Assembly: GCA_946902875.1 (NCBI GenBank)
Contig: OX336354.1
Location: 8,653,247-8,717,246 of the forward strand
Length of the DNA stretch: 64,000 nt
Reading direction: 5' to 3'
DNA from: Nematopogon swammerdamellus
Taxonomy: Eukaryota; Arthropoda; Insecta; Lepidoptera; Adelidae
Below are positions 12,430-23,686 of the stretch, piece after piece. The translations under genes were made by a program, and so were the position numbers. Position 1 is the stretch's first letter; the number at the start of each line of letters is the position of its first letter. The notes below the pieces were generated by a model. That model was not told where the DNA came from. It saw nothing but the letters and a program-made list of their open reading frames with translations, and did not search any database.

Positions 12430-14740
12430 TCATTGCTAAATCATGGCCCAGGCCCACTTGTGGCATAATAACTTCCGTCTCGTGTACAGCGGGCTGGTTC
12501 GTGTCGTGCGTGACACGAACACGAAACGGGCCAGCTAGGCTGAGCCGAGTTTAACCGAGCACGCGCGGCGTCGTACACGGGGTGCGCACGCTCGCTTGAT
12601 TCCTGTGCACCGGGCTGCGTTCGTGTCCAACTCGACACGATACGACAGGTCTGAGTTACAGCGTCCACGTCTCGAGAGGCGTTAGGTATTGCAGCCTTTT
12701 AGCGCCTAGTAATTTTGCTCTGAGAAAGAAAATGCAGGTCCCGGTAGCAAGGGCGAATGCTGACATGATTCATATTTTACGCGCTCGAGAAAAAATATTT
12801 ACGAAAGTGGTGAAGGGCTGCGTAAACGCTTATCGACGAACGCACTTACCACATCAGCAAGTTATTCTCTCGGCGACGCGACGGCACACGCCTGTAGTTC
12901 AACCGACGCATACGACTCGAGGAGTTTAGTTCGCAGCGCGGGTATCAGTTGGGCGACAAGTTTCCGAACGAATCTGCGTCTAGGGGCGACCGCGAAATAT
13001 CGGCCGTTGCGGCTTCGTATAAAATTCGCAAAGCGATCCAGCGAGCGGGCTCTGGGGTGCAAATGAAATTAGGTGGCGTTTTAGCTCACCCGGGCCGTGA
13101 ATAAGTTATGTGCGCGACCGCAGCCGAGTGTCCTTCCGTAGTGCTGCGAGCCCCGTGCGAGTAACTCTACCTGCGGCCTGCGGTGGCGGTGGCTCCGCCG
13201 AGGTCGCAGCCACGCGCTCCCGGACGTATTTTGTTAATGAAGGGTCGCGGGACGTAAAAAGTCGTCCGTATTACATTCCACCTCTATAATAGATTTTAAA
13301 CGTATGTGATAGCATATTCTGAATGTTATCCCGCGCCGTTACATTATAATATATCAACGTAGGTTTACGTACTTCCTGTCTTGTACGTTTTAAGAATGTA
13401 TGACGAAAATGTACGAGAATGTTTTCTTCGCAGAAAAATGATGTCGGAAAGCGGCAGGGAATGAGCTATGTTTTGGTAACCTCCTCCCGCCCCGCCCTCA
13501 CCACCCAGCCGCCGCTGCGGCCCGCGCCCTGGAGGGTTAAATGTAAAATATGAGGGCAGTGTGGAGCGGTGCGGACGGGGGTGGAGGCGGTACAGGGGTA
13601 GGTGATACAATGGAGCCGGTTCGCTTGTGTCGACAGTCGACAGAGGGTGAGATGATAATATCGATAAGAAGATACCCCGTCTTTCCTATACTTATCTCCG
13701 TGTCCCGCCGTGAACACAGCGGTGATAAGTGACTGTAATGTAGGTATACCGGAGGGTGGTGCTACTGACTGACCACTGTGGTAGCCTTCGATTGCCGTCC
13801 ACGACGAGCCTCTCAGGCCTTACTGGCCGCGAAATTCCCGCAGCCAACTCAGACTGATGAGTGATGAATGAGTAGCATAGGCTATATATTCATCATAGGC
13901 TAGTATCTCCTCTTAAAACATACAATGCAAAGTTTTCTGTCTGCCTGGCTATCTGGAACCGCTAAACTCATTTACAAGTGTTTATTTGACATACATACAT
14001 ATCAATATCACTCACGCTGAATCCCGACAATCGGGGCAAACAGTATTTAAATAATGTATGTTTATAATAACATATTGCACAACATTTATACATAATGTTA
14101 TGAAATTATTATAGTGGCTTTTGTTGTTATTTATTAATAGATCAGAATTCCTAACAAATAACATTAACTTTTTAGATTAAACTAAGCAATTTAACGATCT
14201 AGTGGTCAGGCAATGAAATGGTAGATGTATTGCAAATTGCAATTGAACCATGTTATTATTTTATTCAACACCCAAAAAATATTTGTGAATTTATGTCTCT
14301 TCCGCGACCCTTCCTTACTTCAGCACAGCGCTGTGCATGTTTGTAATAAATAAGAGGGTGTGTTTTTTATTAATATTAAAAATTATATTCCCCCGACACC
14401 GTAGTGAAGGTGTCCCGCCTGTTTTAGAGCGACGATAAGTGAGAGGGGAAAAAATAATAAGATCCTGATGAAAAACATTTGTGGTACCTACAGGAGAAAT
14501 TGCTAATTAGTTTGCACAATTTAGTGCATTTTAAAATATAGCAAAATAAAATTAAACAATATACATATTTATTCTGTTATGAATTTAAAATTAAAACAAC
14601 AACCTCGAAATGAAGTCTCTGTAGAGAACGAACATAATAATCAAATTATTGATCTGTTTACTTCACTGCCACGAGTTACGTCATACATAAACGTGGGAGT
14701 TGCTTTTTGTATTTGTAGGTTATTTTTAACGAGACGAGCA
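12430..14740. other. GC-rich DNA, no gene supported
   Basis: 12440-13260 is CpG-rich and promoter-like in composition. 13490-13640 is purine/pyrimidine biased. I searched for a first UBL3 exon here (an ATG followed by a short coding block and a GT donor in phase 0) and found none. 13800-14740 is AT-rich. Confidence 0.4.
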
Positions 14741-14743
14741 GGT

Positions 14744-14816
14744 GGCCCTGTGGCGCAATGGATAACGCGTCTGACTACGGATCAGAAGATTCCAGGTTCG
14801 AATCCTGGCAGGGTCG
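14744..14816 (+). tRNA. tRNA-Arg (anticodon ACG)
   Basis: A 73-base cloverleaf. The acceptor GGCCCTG pairs with CAGGGTC, with discriminator G. The A-box is TGGCGCAATGG. The anticodon arm is TCTGA-CTACGGA-TCAGA with ACG at the centre. The B-box/T-arm is GGTTCGAATCC. There is no intron. A run of Ts at 14820 is the expected Pol III terminator. CCA is not encoded, as usual for a eukaryote. Confidence 0.97.
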
Positions 14817-14818
14817 AA

Positions 14819-14830
14819 GTTTTTTTTTTC
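14819..14830 (+). terminator. Pol III terminator of tRNA-Arg
   Basis: A run of ten or more Ts begins three bases after the tRNA 3' end. Confidence 0.8.
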
Positions 14831-14952
14831 TTTTATTTTTTAACAAGTAAAAGCTATTGATAAATTTTACAGTGTTTTTATATCAATGCGTAAGTATTTA
14901 CATGCTAGATGTGTTTAGGTAGCTACCTATAGGGTAATAAATAGCTATTTAT

Positions 14953-15622
14953 GGTCTTTCAATAGTAGGTAACGATACACTAAGGGGTGGTCTATGTGTA
15001 TCAGATATGTGTGTCAGCCTCGATAGCTCAGTGGTGCAGACAGTCAACTGTCGCTATTGAATGTTAAGCAACGCTGGGCGCGGTCAGTACTTGGATGGGT
15101 GACCGCTGACCGTTGGAGGCTGACCGAGGTTCGGATTCCTCGTAAAACTGTAGGTCCCTTCCCTCCTAATCTTACTCGGTGGTAGGGTTTAACCCGCCCG
15201 GGTTGGTACCACCGCACTGAATGAAACGTCGGTCCAAACGGCTATAATTAGTCTGTGTTTTCCGACCAGTTCAGTGTAGCCGGCACGATCAAAGGGGGAA
15301 GCACTGACATGGCACCTAGTTCACCCGGTGTTATGGGCTGACATCACGGACGTTGTAGGTGATGTAGCCAACCGTGTCAGTTTCCATAAAAAAAAAAAAA
15401 AACTGATCACGTTCCCATACCAATTTCTTTTTTACGTTATAAAAAACGTATGTACTTATTAAGGTGAAATACGCGCACTTCTCGTATTAAATTTGAGGAG
15501 TTAGTAGGTTTTTTATATCGTAAAAAATAAAAAATTGGTATGGGAACGTGATCAGTATCTGATACACATACACCCCTTATACATGCATCGTTTAGCGTAT
15601 CGTTACCTACTAATGAAAGACC
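14953..15622. mobile_element. Foldback MITE interrupted by a SINE
   Basis: The left arm begins GGTCTTTCAATAGTAGGTAA and the right arm ends TTACCTACTAATGAAAGACC. The arms continue inward through TGTGTATCAGATA and CTGATCACGTTCCCATACCA. The SINE at 15013-15402 splits the left arm between CAGATA and CTGATC, while the right arm is unbroken, so the MITE is older than the SINE. The flanks TTAT (left) and TTATA (right) may be a TTA-type target duplication. Confidence 0.8.
15013..15402 (+). mobile_element. SINE, full length, + strand
   Basis: Starts GTCAGCCTCGATAGCTCAGT. It then has the 5S-like segment (GGGCGCGGTCAGTACTTGGA, then TGGGTGACCGC), the B-box GGTTCGGATTCC and the shared tail, and ends in poly(A) at 15388-15402. 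It is inserted in the left arm of the foldback MITE. Confidence 0.9.
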
Positions 15623-15678
15623 TTATACATATTATTATTGTTTCATTAGCAAATCTCTTGACAGGAATGTAGGCAGGT

Positions 15679-15775
15679 TTTGTATGGAACTTAACATGGT
15701 TGACTGCATCACCTGCTACACCGGCGGTGTTGGCCCATTGCACAGTGTTGCTGTCAGAGCTAGGTGACATGCAAG
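15679..15775 (-). mobile_element. Diverged SINE tail fragment
   Basis: ATGGAACTTAACATGGTTGA..CATCACCTGCTACA matches the poly(A)-proximal part of the SINE tail with many differences. Confidence 0.5.
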
Positions 15776-16400
15776 AGATACATATATTTGATTGCGGAAA
15801 CGACTGGGTCCTACCTAAAAAGTAAAAAACTCGGTAAAAACTATAGTAAAATAATGAAGAGTACGTTTGGTTGCGGTCCCTTGGGTTCTCTTTTAAATGT
15901 ATTTATCGCTTGCTGCGTTTATTTTTTTTTTATTTATTATATTTTACGTAGAGATTGAAATATATTTTTATTAACACCAATATACGTATACCTACTTACA
16001 TTGAAAGTTATTTGCACCGTCCTAATCAATTCTGACTTTAAATTCAAGGTAATCTTACCACGTGTTTGTAGCAAAATTCAATTATTATTTTATACATAAA
16101 ATTCGTGTTTTTATGTTTTAATCGTTGAATCTCGTTAAATAAGGCACTTGTAAAGTAATCGCTCGTTTTAATCGTAGATAATGGCGTAAAACCACCAGTG
16201 AAACTTTTCTTTCGAGTTTCCTCGAACGTACATTTTTAATGACCGGCGAACCCGCAGAACAAACAAGAAACGCACTCATACAGATTTAGAAGTTTTAAAA
16301 GTTTTGATGAATGCGCCGGGCGTCTAATAGGTGGTACTTTAAAGGTATAAGGAAGTATATTTTGAGAACCTATTAATAATGCAAAAGCAAATTGTAAAAA

Positions 16401-17161
16401 TTACAACTCATTATTTTAACCAGTTTTGAGTGTAAGTACCTACTCCAGATTATTTAAATCTTTGTTTTTTTTTTTATTGAAAGCGCGACATATGGCGCCG
16501 AGCCATCCATAAGGTGTCTAACGACACCCATGGACATTGGGCCTAACTTTCTAAATCTGCATATAATATTGCACTTGCACTGCAAAGGCGTTTACAACTC
16601 ATTATTTTAACCAGTTTTGAGTGTAAGTACCTACTCCAGATTATTTAAATCTTTGTTTTTTTTTTATTGAAAGCGCGACATATGTCGCCGAGCCATCCAT
16701 AAGGTGTCTAACGACACCCATGGACATTGGGCCTAACTTTCTAAATCTGCATATAATATTGCACTTGCACTGCAAAGGCGTTTACAACTCATTATTTTAA
16801 CCAGTTTTGAGTGTAAGTACCTACTCCAGATTATTTAAATCTTTGTTTTTTTTTTTATTGAAAGCGCGACATATGTCGCCGAGCCATCCATAAGGTGTCT
16901 AACGACACCCATGGACATTGGGCCTAACTTTCTAAATCTGCATATAATATTGCACTTGCACTGCAAAGGCGTTTACAACTCATTATTTTAACCAGTTTTG
17001 AGTGTAAGTACCTACTCCAGATTATTTAAATCATTGTTTTTTTTTTATTGAAAGCGCGACATATGGCGCCGAGCCATCCATAAGGTGTCTAACGACACCC
17101 ATGGACATTGGGCCTAACTTTCTAAATCTGCATATAATATTGCACTTGCACTGCAAAGGCG
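16401..17161 (+). repeat. Four tandem copies of a 190-bp unit
   Basis: Units begin TTACAACTCATTATTTTAAC at 16401, 16592, 16782 and 16973 and end CACTGCAAAGGCG. They differ almost only in the length of a T run, by GGCGCC versus GTCGCC, and by AATCTTT versus AATCATT. The near identity points to recent tandem duplication. No coding frame runs through it. Confidence 0.95.
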
Positions 17162-17604
17162 TGAAACAGTTTCTTGGCGAACGGATTTCTTTACTATAGT
17201 CACAATCCAGGAAATGTCTCGATTGTTGAAATAAATAAATGACTTTTTCCCATATACATTAGTCCGCCTTCAAGCCGAACCTGCACCCCCCACTCCCGGA
17301 GGTGAAATTGGCTGTGCTCTAGACTATTATAATTTTATTGACTTAGAATATTATTTATATTTTGGATTGCGTGTTATCTGAAGTTGCTATAGGGTTGCAT
17401 GCTCGAAATTCGAAAAACAGAAGTGACGTATGAAATAATGTACTTACTTTTTTTCGACGTGTTCTACGTTTTTGCGGTCTTGCTGACTGCTGATACAACT
17501 ACGTATTTTTATGTAACCTTGCATGGTTGACTACATTCATCTGCCTATACCCATTACATCGAATTCCCGTTGCAGCTAGACACCATACCAGCATTATATG
17601 TAGA

Positions 17605-17710
17605 TAGATAGATAGAAAATTCTTTATTGCTCCAGTAAACATTAAACAGTAACAAATACATTAGAAATTTTACATAAGGTACAAAGGCGGACTTATCCCT
17701 TACAGAGATT
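17605..17710 (-). mobile_element. LINE 3'-end fragment
   Basis: On the minus strand it reads AAGTCCGCCTTTGTACC ... CAATAAAGAATTTTCTATC followed by TATC repeats. This is the form of a non-LTR retrotransposon 3' end, with a polyadenylation-like signal and a short tandem tail. No coding remains. Confidence 0.5.
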
Positions 17711-17714
17711 TCTT

Positions 17715-18455
17715 ACAGTCAACCATTGATTTTATAGGGGGAGTCAGATGTACCGTCAGCGATGTTTTAAAGGTAACATGAAATTAGTCTTCAATTATGT
17801 CCTAAGATGGCGCCAGGAGTATCGAATTTGAATTAAATAATTATTATATTTTTAAATCTGCTAATTATAGAACGATGCTAAGTGGGAACAGCATAGTTAA
17901 ATTTAAAGATTATTTTATATTAAGTAGAAATTTCAAAATAGTGTATTTTAAGGTTTTCATAATTTTTCCAATAAATATTTTCATGTTTTGTCAGTCCGTG
18001 AGCTTGGCGGATAAAATGTATAATTTCGCCGCTTCTGCATCATAGATGTCAGACCAAAGTTAAGTTGTCCTATTTGTCTATAGATGGCATGCCTATTTCT
18101 TATTATATTTTTAGTTGCCAAATACCAAAATACCCACCAACCAAACCTGCGTGCAATTCAAATACGCGCGTGCGGTTAGGATAAAGTGGAGATACCTTCT
18201 TTAAAATTATATTTTTTTACCTCACCACCTTTGAAAACGGAAACAAACACGATGGATTAAATATAATAATAATAATAAAAATCGTTAGCCATTTATAAGA
18301 AAATCGACCTCAACGAAATAATTTGTATGACAGCTACCCTTATTTTTTTTAATTAAAAAAAACTAAAAAAGGTACCCCTAGATTATCATTTCAAACTACT
18401 AAATACGAATTTTGAACGAAATCGGTTGAGCAGTTTAGGCACAAGGTCGCTGGAC
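17715..18455. other. No gene seen
   Basis: AT-rich intergenic or intronic sequence with no supported feature. Confidence 0.5.
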
Positions 18456-18457
18456 GG

Positions 18458-18486
18458 ACACACACACACACACACACACACATACA
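18458..18486. repeat. (AC)n microsatellite
   Basis: An uninterrupted AC run of about 12-13 units followed by ATAC. Confidence 0.95.
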
Positions 18487-18540
18487 TGTTTCTCAAAACC
18501 ACTTTTTTGGGATCGTTGACAGATATATAGCCCAAATCTG

Positions 18541-18867
18541 TACTGTGTGGGGCCGGTACTTTAAAAGAATAGCCCCACTGCATCTCTCCCCGTGTATGTC
18601 GTAAAAGGCGACTAAGGGATATGACCCCCTTCTTATATTACTAGGTGGTAGGGTTTAACCCGCCCGGGTTGGTACCACCGCACTGAATGAAAGGTCGGTC
18701 CAAACGGCTATGTAAATAGTTTGTGTTTTCCGTCCAGTTCAGTGTAGTCGGCACGACCGAAGGGAAGCACTGACGTGGCACCAAGTTCACCCGGTGTTAT
18801 GGGCTGACATCACGGATGTTGTAGGGGATGTAGCCAACCGTGTCAGTTTCAATAAAAAAAAAAAAAA
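18541..18867 (+). mobile_element. SINE with second-type head
   Basis: The head is GTGGGGCCGGTACTTTAAAA..GATGTCGTAAAAGGCGACT-type, followed directly by the same tail as the tRNA/5S SINE (CTAGGTGGTAGGGTTTAACC ... TGGGCTGACATCACGG) and poly(A) at 18854-18867. It shows the tail paired with a different 5' module. Confidence 0.85.
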
Positions 18868-18899
18868 TCAGTCGCATTCTCAACTTCGACATTTTGGAC

Positions 18900-19480
18900 G
18901 ATCACAATACTTCCTTTCTCCTTACAGTCGCTCGAAAGTAAAAAGCCACCTCCATAGTTTTTAGCCGTTGCGGTAATTTATCGATCGACGCGCGACGTTC
19001 GCTTGTTTTGGAACACGCAAATGTTTGCGTGGAGCGTGCAGGCAAGCGATACGGGTTACTGCGCGTGGAAAAAGGATGACACAATATCGATGCGATCTCT
19101 TGAGACGGTCGGTTCTGTATTCACGCGATACGCACACTACCATAATCGCGGTGTCTCGTTTTAGTAATAGTTGAAGTATGAACAAAATGTCTTTGAGTAT
19201 GAAGTCCGGGCACCGAATTAAAAAAAGTTGAGTCCAGGGCTATTTTTTCCATCTACGATGCTGCTGGTGGTGTTATACCAAAGAGATTAAAAGAGGGTGG
19301 GTTTAATGTATTTGTGATAAGCTTTACAGAATATATAAGTCAATGATATTTTATATAAAATTGTAAAATTGTAGATTTTACCGACGACGACACGACAACG
19401 AATAAAATAAAAAAATAGTAAATCTGATTTAAATGCAAAATTGATAATAAACCATCGCTTCTCTTATATTCTCTATCTTT
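18900..19480. other. No gene seen
   Basis: Unique sequence, with no supported coding exon or RNA gene. Confidence 0.5.
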
Positions 19481-19484
19481 TTCG

Positions 19485-19870
19485 GGAGGAAGGAAGGGAT
19501 TCCTTCCTCGCCCATCTCTCACTCACCTCTCTCCCGGTCTTCTCTCCTCGATCCCGCCTTCCTCCCCTCCTTCCCCTCACCCTTCACGGACCCCCTCTTT
19601 GCCACCTTCCCTTTCGCCCATTCCCTCCCTCTCTCCCTACTTCCCTTCCTCCCCTCATGTCGCCCCTCCTTCCCATCACCCTCGCATTCCATTCCTCCCC
19701 TACTACCCCTCATCCTGTCCGCAACCCCCTCTTACCCCGCCCCTTCCCCCTTTCAACCTCTCACTCCCTCGATATCCATTCCTCCTCGTTCCCTCTACTA
19801 CCTCCCTCCCCCACACCTACCCTCATTCACTAACCCTTCCTCCCTCCATACCTCTCCTCCTCTTCTTCTT
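19485..19870 (+). repeat. Polypyrimidine (C/T) tract
   Basis: For about 380 bases the + strand is almost entirely C and T, in irregular CCTCCC/TTCCC blocks without a fixed period. Frames stay open in it because stop codons need purines. These are compositional artefacts. Confidence 0.9.
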
Positions 19871-20185
19871 TTTTTTATGGAAACTGACATGGTTGGATAC
19901 ATCACCTACAACATCCGTGATGTCGGACATGTCGTGCCGGCTATACTGAACTGGACGAAAAAAAACGAAAAAACTATTTACATCAAATCTCTTTGATTTA
20001 CATAGCCGTTTCGACGTACGTTTTATTCAGTGCGGTGGTACCAACCCTAGTAAGGTAAGAAGGGAAGGGTGCTACAGTTTTACGTGGAATCCGAACCACG
20101 GTCAGCCTCAAATGGTCGAGCGGTCACCCATCCAAGTGTTGACCGCGCCCAGGGTTGCCTGCACCACTGAGCTACCCAGGCTGAC
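19868..20185 (-). mobile_element. SINE with tRNA/5S-like head
   Basis: Poly(T) at 19868-19876, then the shared tail on the minus strand, the B-box region, the 5S-like segment and GAGCTACCCAGGCTGAC at the head end. Relative to other copies it has a duplicated ATTTACAT segment and a shortened 3' part. Confidence 0.8.
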
Positions 20186-20381
20186 AAACGTACCTCCCAC
20201 CCACTCCCCCTTCTTTTCTCTCCCCCTTCCTCTTCCTGACCATTATTCATTATTTCTTACCAAAAGCAGTAACTATTGAGTAATCTGTGCCAAAAGCCTA
20301 GATAATAAATTTTCATATCCTTACCTAGAGAAATCATGGATTCCCCATACAAAAACTTTCACCCCTATTTCACCCCTTATT

Positions 20382-20560
20382 TTTAGGTTTCCGTATCCCT
20401 GTACGGAAGCCTATTACTAAGCCTCCGCAGTCTGTCTGTCCGTCCGTCCGTTTGTCTATCCGAGGGCTGTATCTCTTGAACCGTAATAGGAAGCCCGTTG
20501 AAATTTTCACAGAATATGTGTTACTATAGCGGATATAACAACAAATAAGCGGAGCTAGGT
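20382..20560 (-). repeat. Dispersed repeat copy
   Basis: TTTCCGTATCCCTGTACGGA..GTCTGTCCGTCC..GAACCGTAATAGG is the reverse complement of the inner part of 33304-33672, with differences. Confidence 0.6.
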
Positions 20561-20636
20561 ACAACCCAAGTACAACCAAAGAGTTTGTAAATTCTTTGGA
20601 CCGGAGTAAAACCGCAAACAGGAAATTACAATCTTA

Positions 20637-21912
20637 CACGTTCAACGCCACATGAAAAATCCAGTATTTCCGTTTGGGCCACGGGGCTCACCGCTCACCG
20701 GTGAGCCTTTCCTTACTGAACCATTCAGGGCATGGGGGTCACCGGTGAGCCGCGTGAGAGGGCCTACGTAAACGCTTCCTACAAGCCACAGAGCGCAGCT
20801 ACAAAGCCAATATGGAAGTGAGCCGCATGGCCTTGTAGTCGAAGCGGACGGCGTGGTTTTCAAATCCAATAGAAACTTGTAGTTTTTTATTAAGTTAATT
20901 GTAACGATGCTAGGGCTGCTCTTAACGATAAGGTAGAAAATAATATTTGTATTAATAGAATTAATAAAACCAGAAAATAATAAGAAAATATTCGTCAAAA
21001 TAAAAATGAACATAAAATTTTCTTCATTGCCAAATAAGAAGACATTATTTATTACGAAAATAATTTATGAAATTGAACAAAACAAAATATTTATGAAATT
21101 GAACAATCACAACATTATCACACTTCTTCAAAGGGTTTAACCATAAACAATAAAGAATTATCCGTGAGTCATGTTAAAACAAGGCAAACAAAGGAATGGT
21201 TTAGTTGGGCTGCTTTGGCAATAAGTGGATACTTTTTTCGACTTGGTTTTAGCCTGTTTGCTACCCATTATTGGTACGTTCTTTGCATAACATTGGTGAC
21301 ATGTTCTTCTCACTTTTCTGGCCAATCCCTCTTTCCTTTCCAGAGTGTGTTTCATTCTCTTCCGCCTTTCTATATGCATTTCATAGTCGCTATCCTCACT
21401 CTCCGACAAAAGAATTCGACAGCATCTTCTTTTCGTTGGTTGAACTACGTCTTCATAGAATCTATTCCGAAACTACGGTTCAGAAGATCTATCTCGATGT
21501 TTTCTAACTGCGTTAGCGCTTCTTGTGTTAACTCGAAATCTTCAAAATAATCATTTTTGGCGAGAAAAGCGTAAAACATCCTCAATTGTCGACGCAGCCG
21601 GACCGGGATTGATCGCTGCGTCCGCGGCGCGCGCGTAACGGGTGGGCCGCGGCGTGACCCCGCGGCTCCAGCCAACAGAAAAATACAAATCCTTCATAGG
21701 AGGCCACACGATCCACCCGTGAGCCTTCTGCTATATCTCGAAAATTAGACGGTAAAAGTCGCAAATTTTTATTTTCCTTACAAATTACCGCATTTTATAA
21801 ACTTTGTGATGAAAATCTCAAGTTGATGAAAATTACGGATATAATGAGTTTGGCTTGGCCCGAACCGAAAAGTACGCTAGGCCCACCGGTGGGTCGTATG
21901 GCGTTCAACGTG
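20637..21912 (-). mobile_element. Decayed piggyBac-like element
   Basis: The terminal repeats are CACGTTCAACGCCACA on the left and, inverted, CACGTTGAACGCCATA on the right. The right end is followed by TTAA, the piggyBac target site. The left flank reads CTTA, a damaged site. Between the ends, on the minus strand, is a cysteine-rich block like the C-terminal zinc-binding region of piggyBac transposases. At about 1.28 kb it is much shorter than autonomous elements of over 2 kb, so it is internally deleted. Confidence 0.6.
21158..21560 (-). pseudogene. piggyBac-like transposase remnant
   Basis: The minus-strand frames read KNDYFEDFELTQEALTQLE.., then a stop and a frame change, then MSESEDSDYEMHIERRKR.. 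and CHQCYAKN..FLCLPCFNMTHG at the C-terminus. The CxxC ... CxxCxxxxH pattern before the stop fits the Cys/His-rich tail of piggyBac transposases. The catalytic DDD core is absent, and stops and shifts break the rest. Assignment depends on the flanking TTAA-type terminal repeats as much as on the protein. Confidence 0.5.
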
Positions 21913-22784
21913 TTAATTGTGGGCTGATTTTGAAAATTCTTTTTTTGTTTGGTAGGTCATACTTCAGAGGTGCTCCCATTGAAATTTTATTGAAATTGAT
22001 TGAGCGGTTTATGAAAAAGCAACAAAATACTATTGGTGTGTGGTTACCTTCAGCAAAACTTTTGTGATGTGGGCTTTTTCAGCAATTTGCAGTTTGACAC
22101 ATGGCGAATAATTCTGTACCACTTCAACCGATTTCGATTATTCGATTTCGATTATTGTTTTTTATGTAATATTGTTTTAAAAATATAAAACCGACTTAAA
22201 AAAAATAAACTAGAACTAAAAAGTATTAAATAGGTAGAATAGGTACCTAATATTTTGAAATTTTCTCTGTCATTGTATTGAAATACATGAATCGATATTG
22301 TCATTCATATTCGGACCCTTGTTTCATGAATATTCTAAATTTGAAATCTTTTCCGACCGGCCAGATGCGTTTAATATATTATAATACGAGTACGAGTACC
22401 ATCGAGCTGGTCTGATGATGGAGACGGAAGGTGGCCATAGGAACTCCTAAACTACACATGATAAACCCATCGTGTTTGGGCTCGTTGAATTTGTCATCAC
22501 GAGCAATTTACTTTAGACCTAGGAGATTCTCAATTCGACGGTATGTTTTCTTTTTTTGGATGTTTGTTACGCGATTACTCCGTCAATTATTGTGGGCCGA
22601 TTTTGAAAATTCTTTTTTTTTGTTTGAAAGGGGATAACCATGACGTGGTTCCATTTTAATTTGGTCGAGATCAGATTGGAAAGCGAGGCGGAATCGCGAG
22701 GCCGAAGGTCGAGCGATTCCGCCGAGTACATTAATAGCAAAAAATTCAAAAAAAAACTGTGAAATAAAAAACTATTTAAAAAAA

Positions 22785-22996
22785 TATATAAAAACCGCCT
22801 TCAAAAATGTATGAAATAAAAAAAATCGAACCCTAGAGTTGAAGGCGGTGCTAAAGCAAGCAAAAATGATACATGAAAGAAAACATGCGTGGATGATATC
22901 CTTTGTGATTTGTGTAGCCTTCTTTAGCACCGCCTTCAACTCTAGGGTTCGATTTTTTTAATTTCATAAATTTTTTAAGGCAGTTTTCATATTTTT
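22785..22996. repeat. Foldback repeat, about 65-bp arms
   Basis: AACCGCCTTCAAAAATGTAT and ATCGAACCCTAGAGTTGAAG lead into GGCGGTGCTAAAG. After a loop of about 70 bases the same arm returns inverted (CTTTAGCACCGCCTTCAACT). The inner roughly 35 bases of the arms are perfect. Confidence 0.85.
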
Positions 22997-23077
22997 TTTT
23001 ACATACAATGCTGACATTATTAGAATGAAGAGTGACGAGTATTTGTTTAACTGTTCAACTAAATAAATACGTTCTAT

Positions 23078-23136
23078 CCACAGAGCACGGAATACCGCGC
23101 GCGCGCGCGCGGGGGTATTCCGTGCTCTGTGTGGAT
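23078..23136. repeat. GC-rich hairpin, shared stem
   Basis: CCACAGAGCACGGAATACC, an alternating CG run, then GGTATTCCGTGCTCTGTG. The outer stem CCACAGAGCACGGAA is the same as in the perfect palindrome at 38754-38805. Confidence 0.85.
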
Positions 23137-23686
23137 CTATCTATTAAAAGCGCACAAACAGGAAATTACAATCATAATAATATTTTGTTCCGTATACCAA
23201 ATAATTTTCAAAACATTTTTTTATTTTATTTAATTTGATTATGACAATTAAACTAACACTTCTTGTGTTAGTTTAATTGTAAATTGTCATAATTTTATTA
23301 TTCAAATATAATTAAAAATTTTGGAATTTACATAAATAATGTTCTTTATAAATATAAATGAAAGCGCCATCTTTTGTCTAGTAGCAGTAATTCTACAGCC
23401 TAGTGACAATTAAAGGTACCTAGATACATGTTGTATTTCAACTAGATAGCGCCCTTAGTATAGAAGTATTAACAAACATTAACGCCACCTGTTTGTTTTA
23501 CGACAACATCAAGAAAAATTATTAACGCCCTCTGTTGGTTTTACGATTTACAACGTTACCAAATTTGTTATATGGAGTGGTCTATCTGTCCCGACAGGGT
23601 TATAAAATCAATGCAGTCAACCTTTAATCATCATATTTGACAGTGTAGGTATAATTGTGTTAATAGTGAAGGTTGTGTTGTTTCAG

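Noticed and set aside
19441..19949. Proline/serine-rich frames of 116-130 codons
   Set aside because: They lie in a pyrimidine tract where stop codons cannot easily occur. Composition explains them.
1..23686. Missing first exon of UBL3 within the window
   Set aside because: I looked for an ATG followed by a short coding block ending on a whole codon at a GT donor. The GT-rich candidates near 2190, 9175, 9282 and 13596 lack a suitable ATG or family-like residues.
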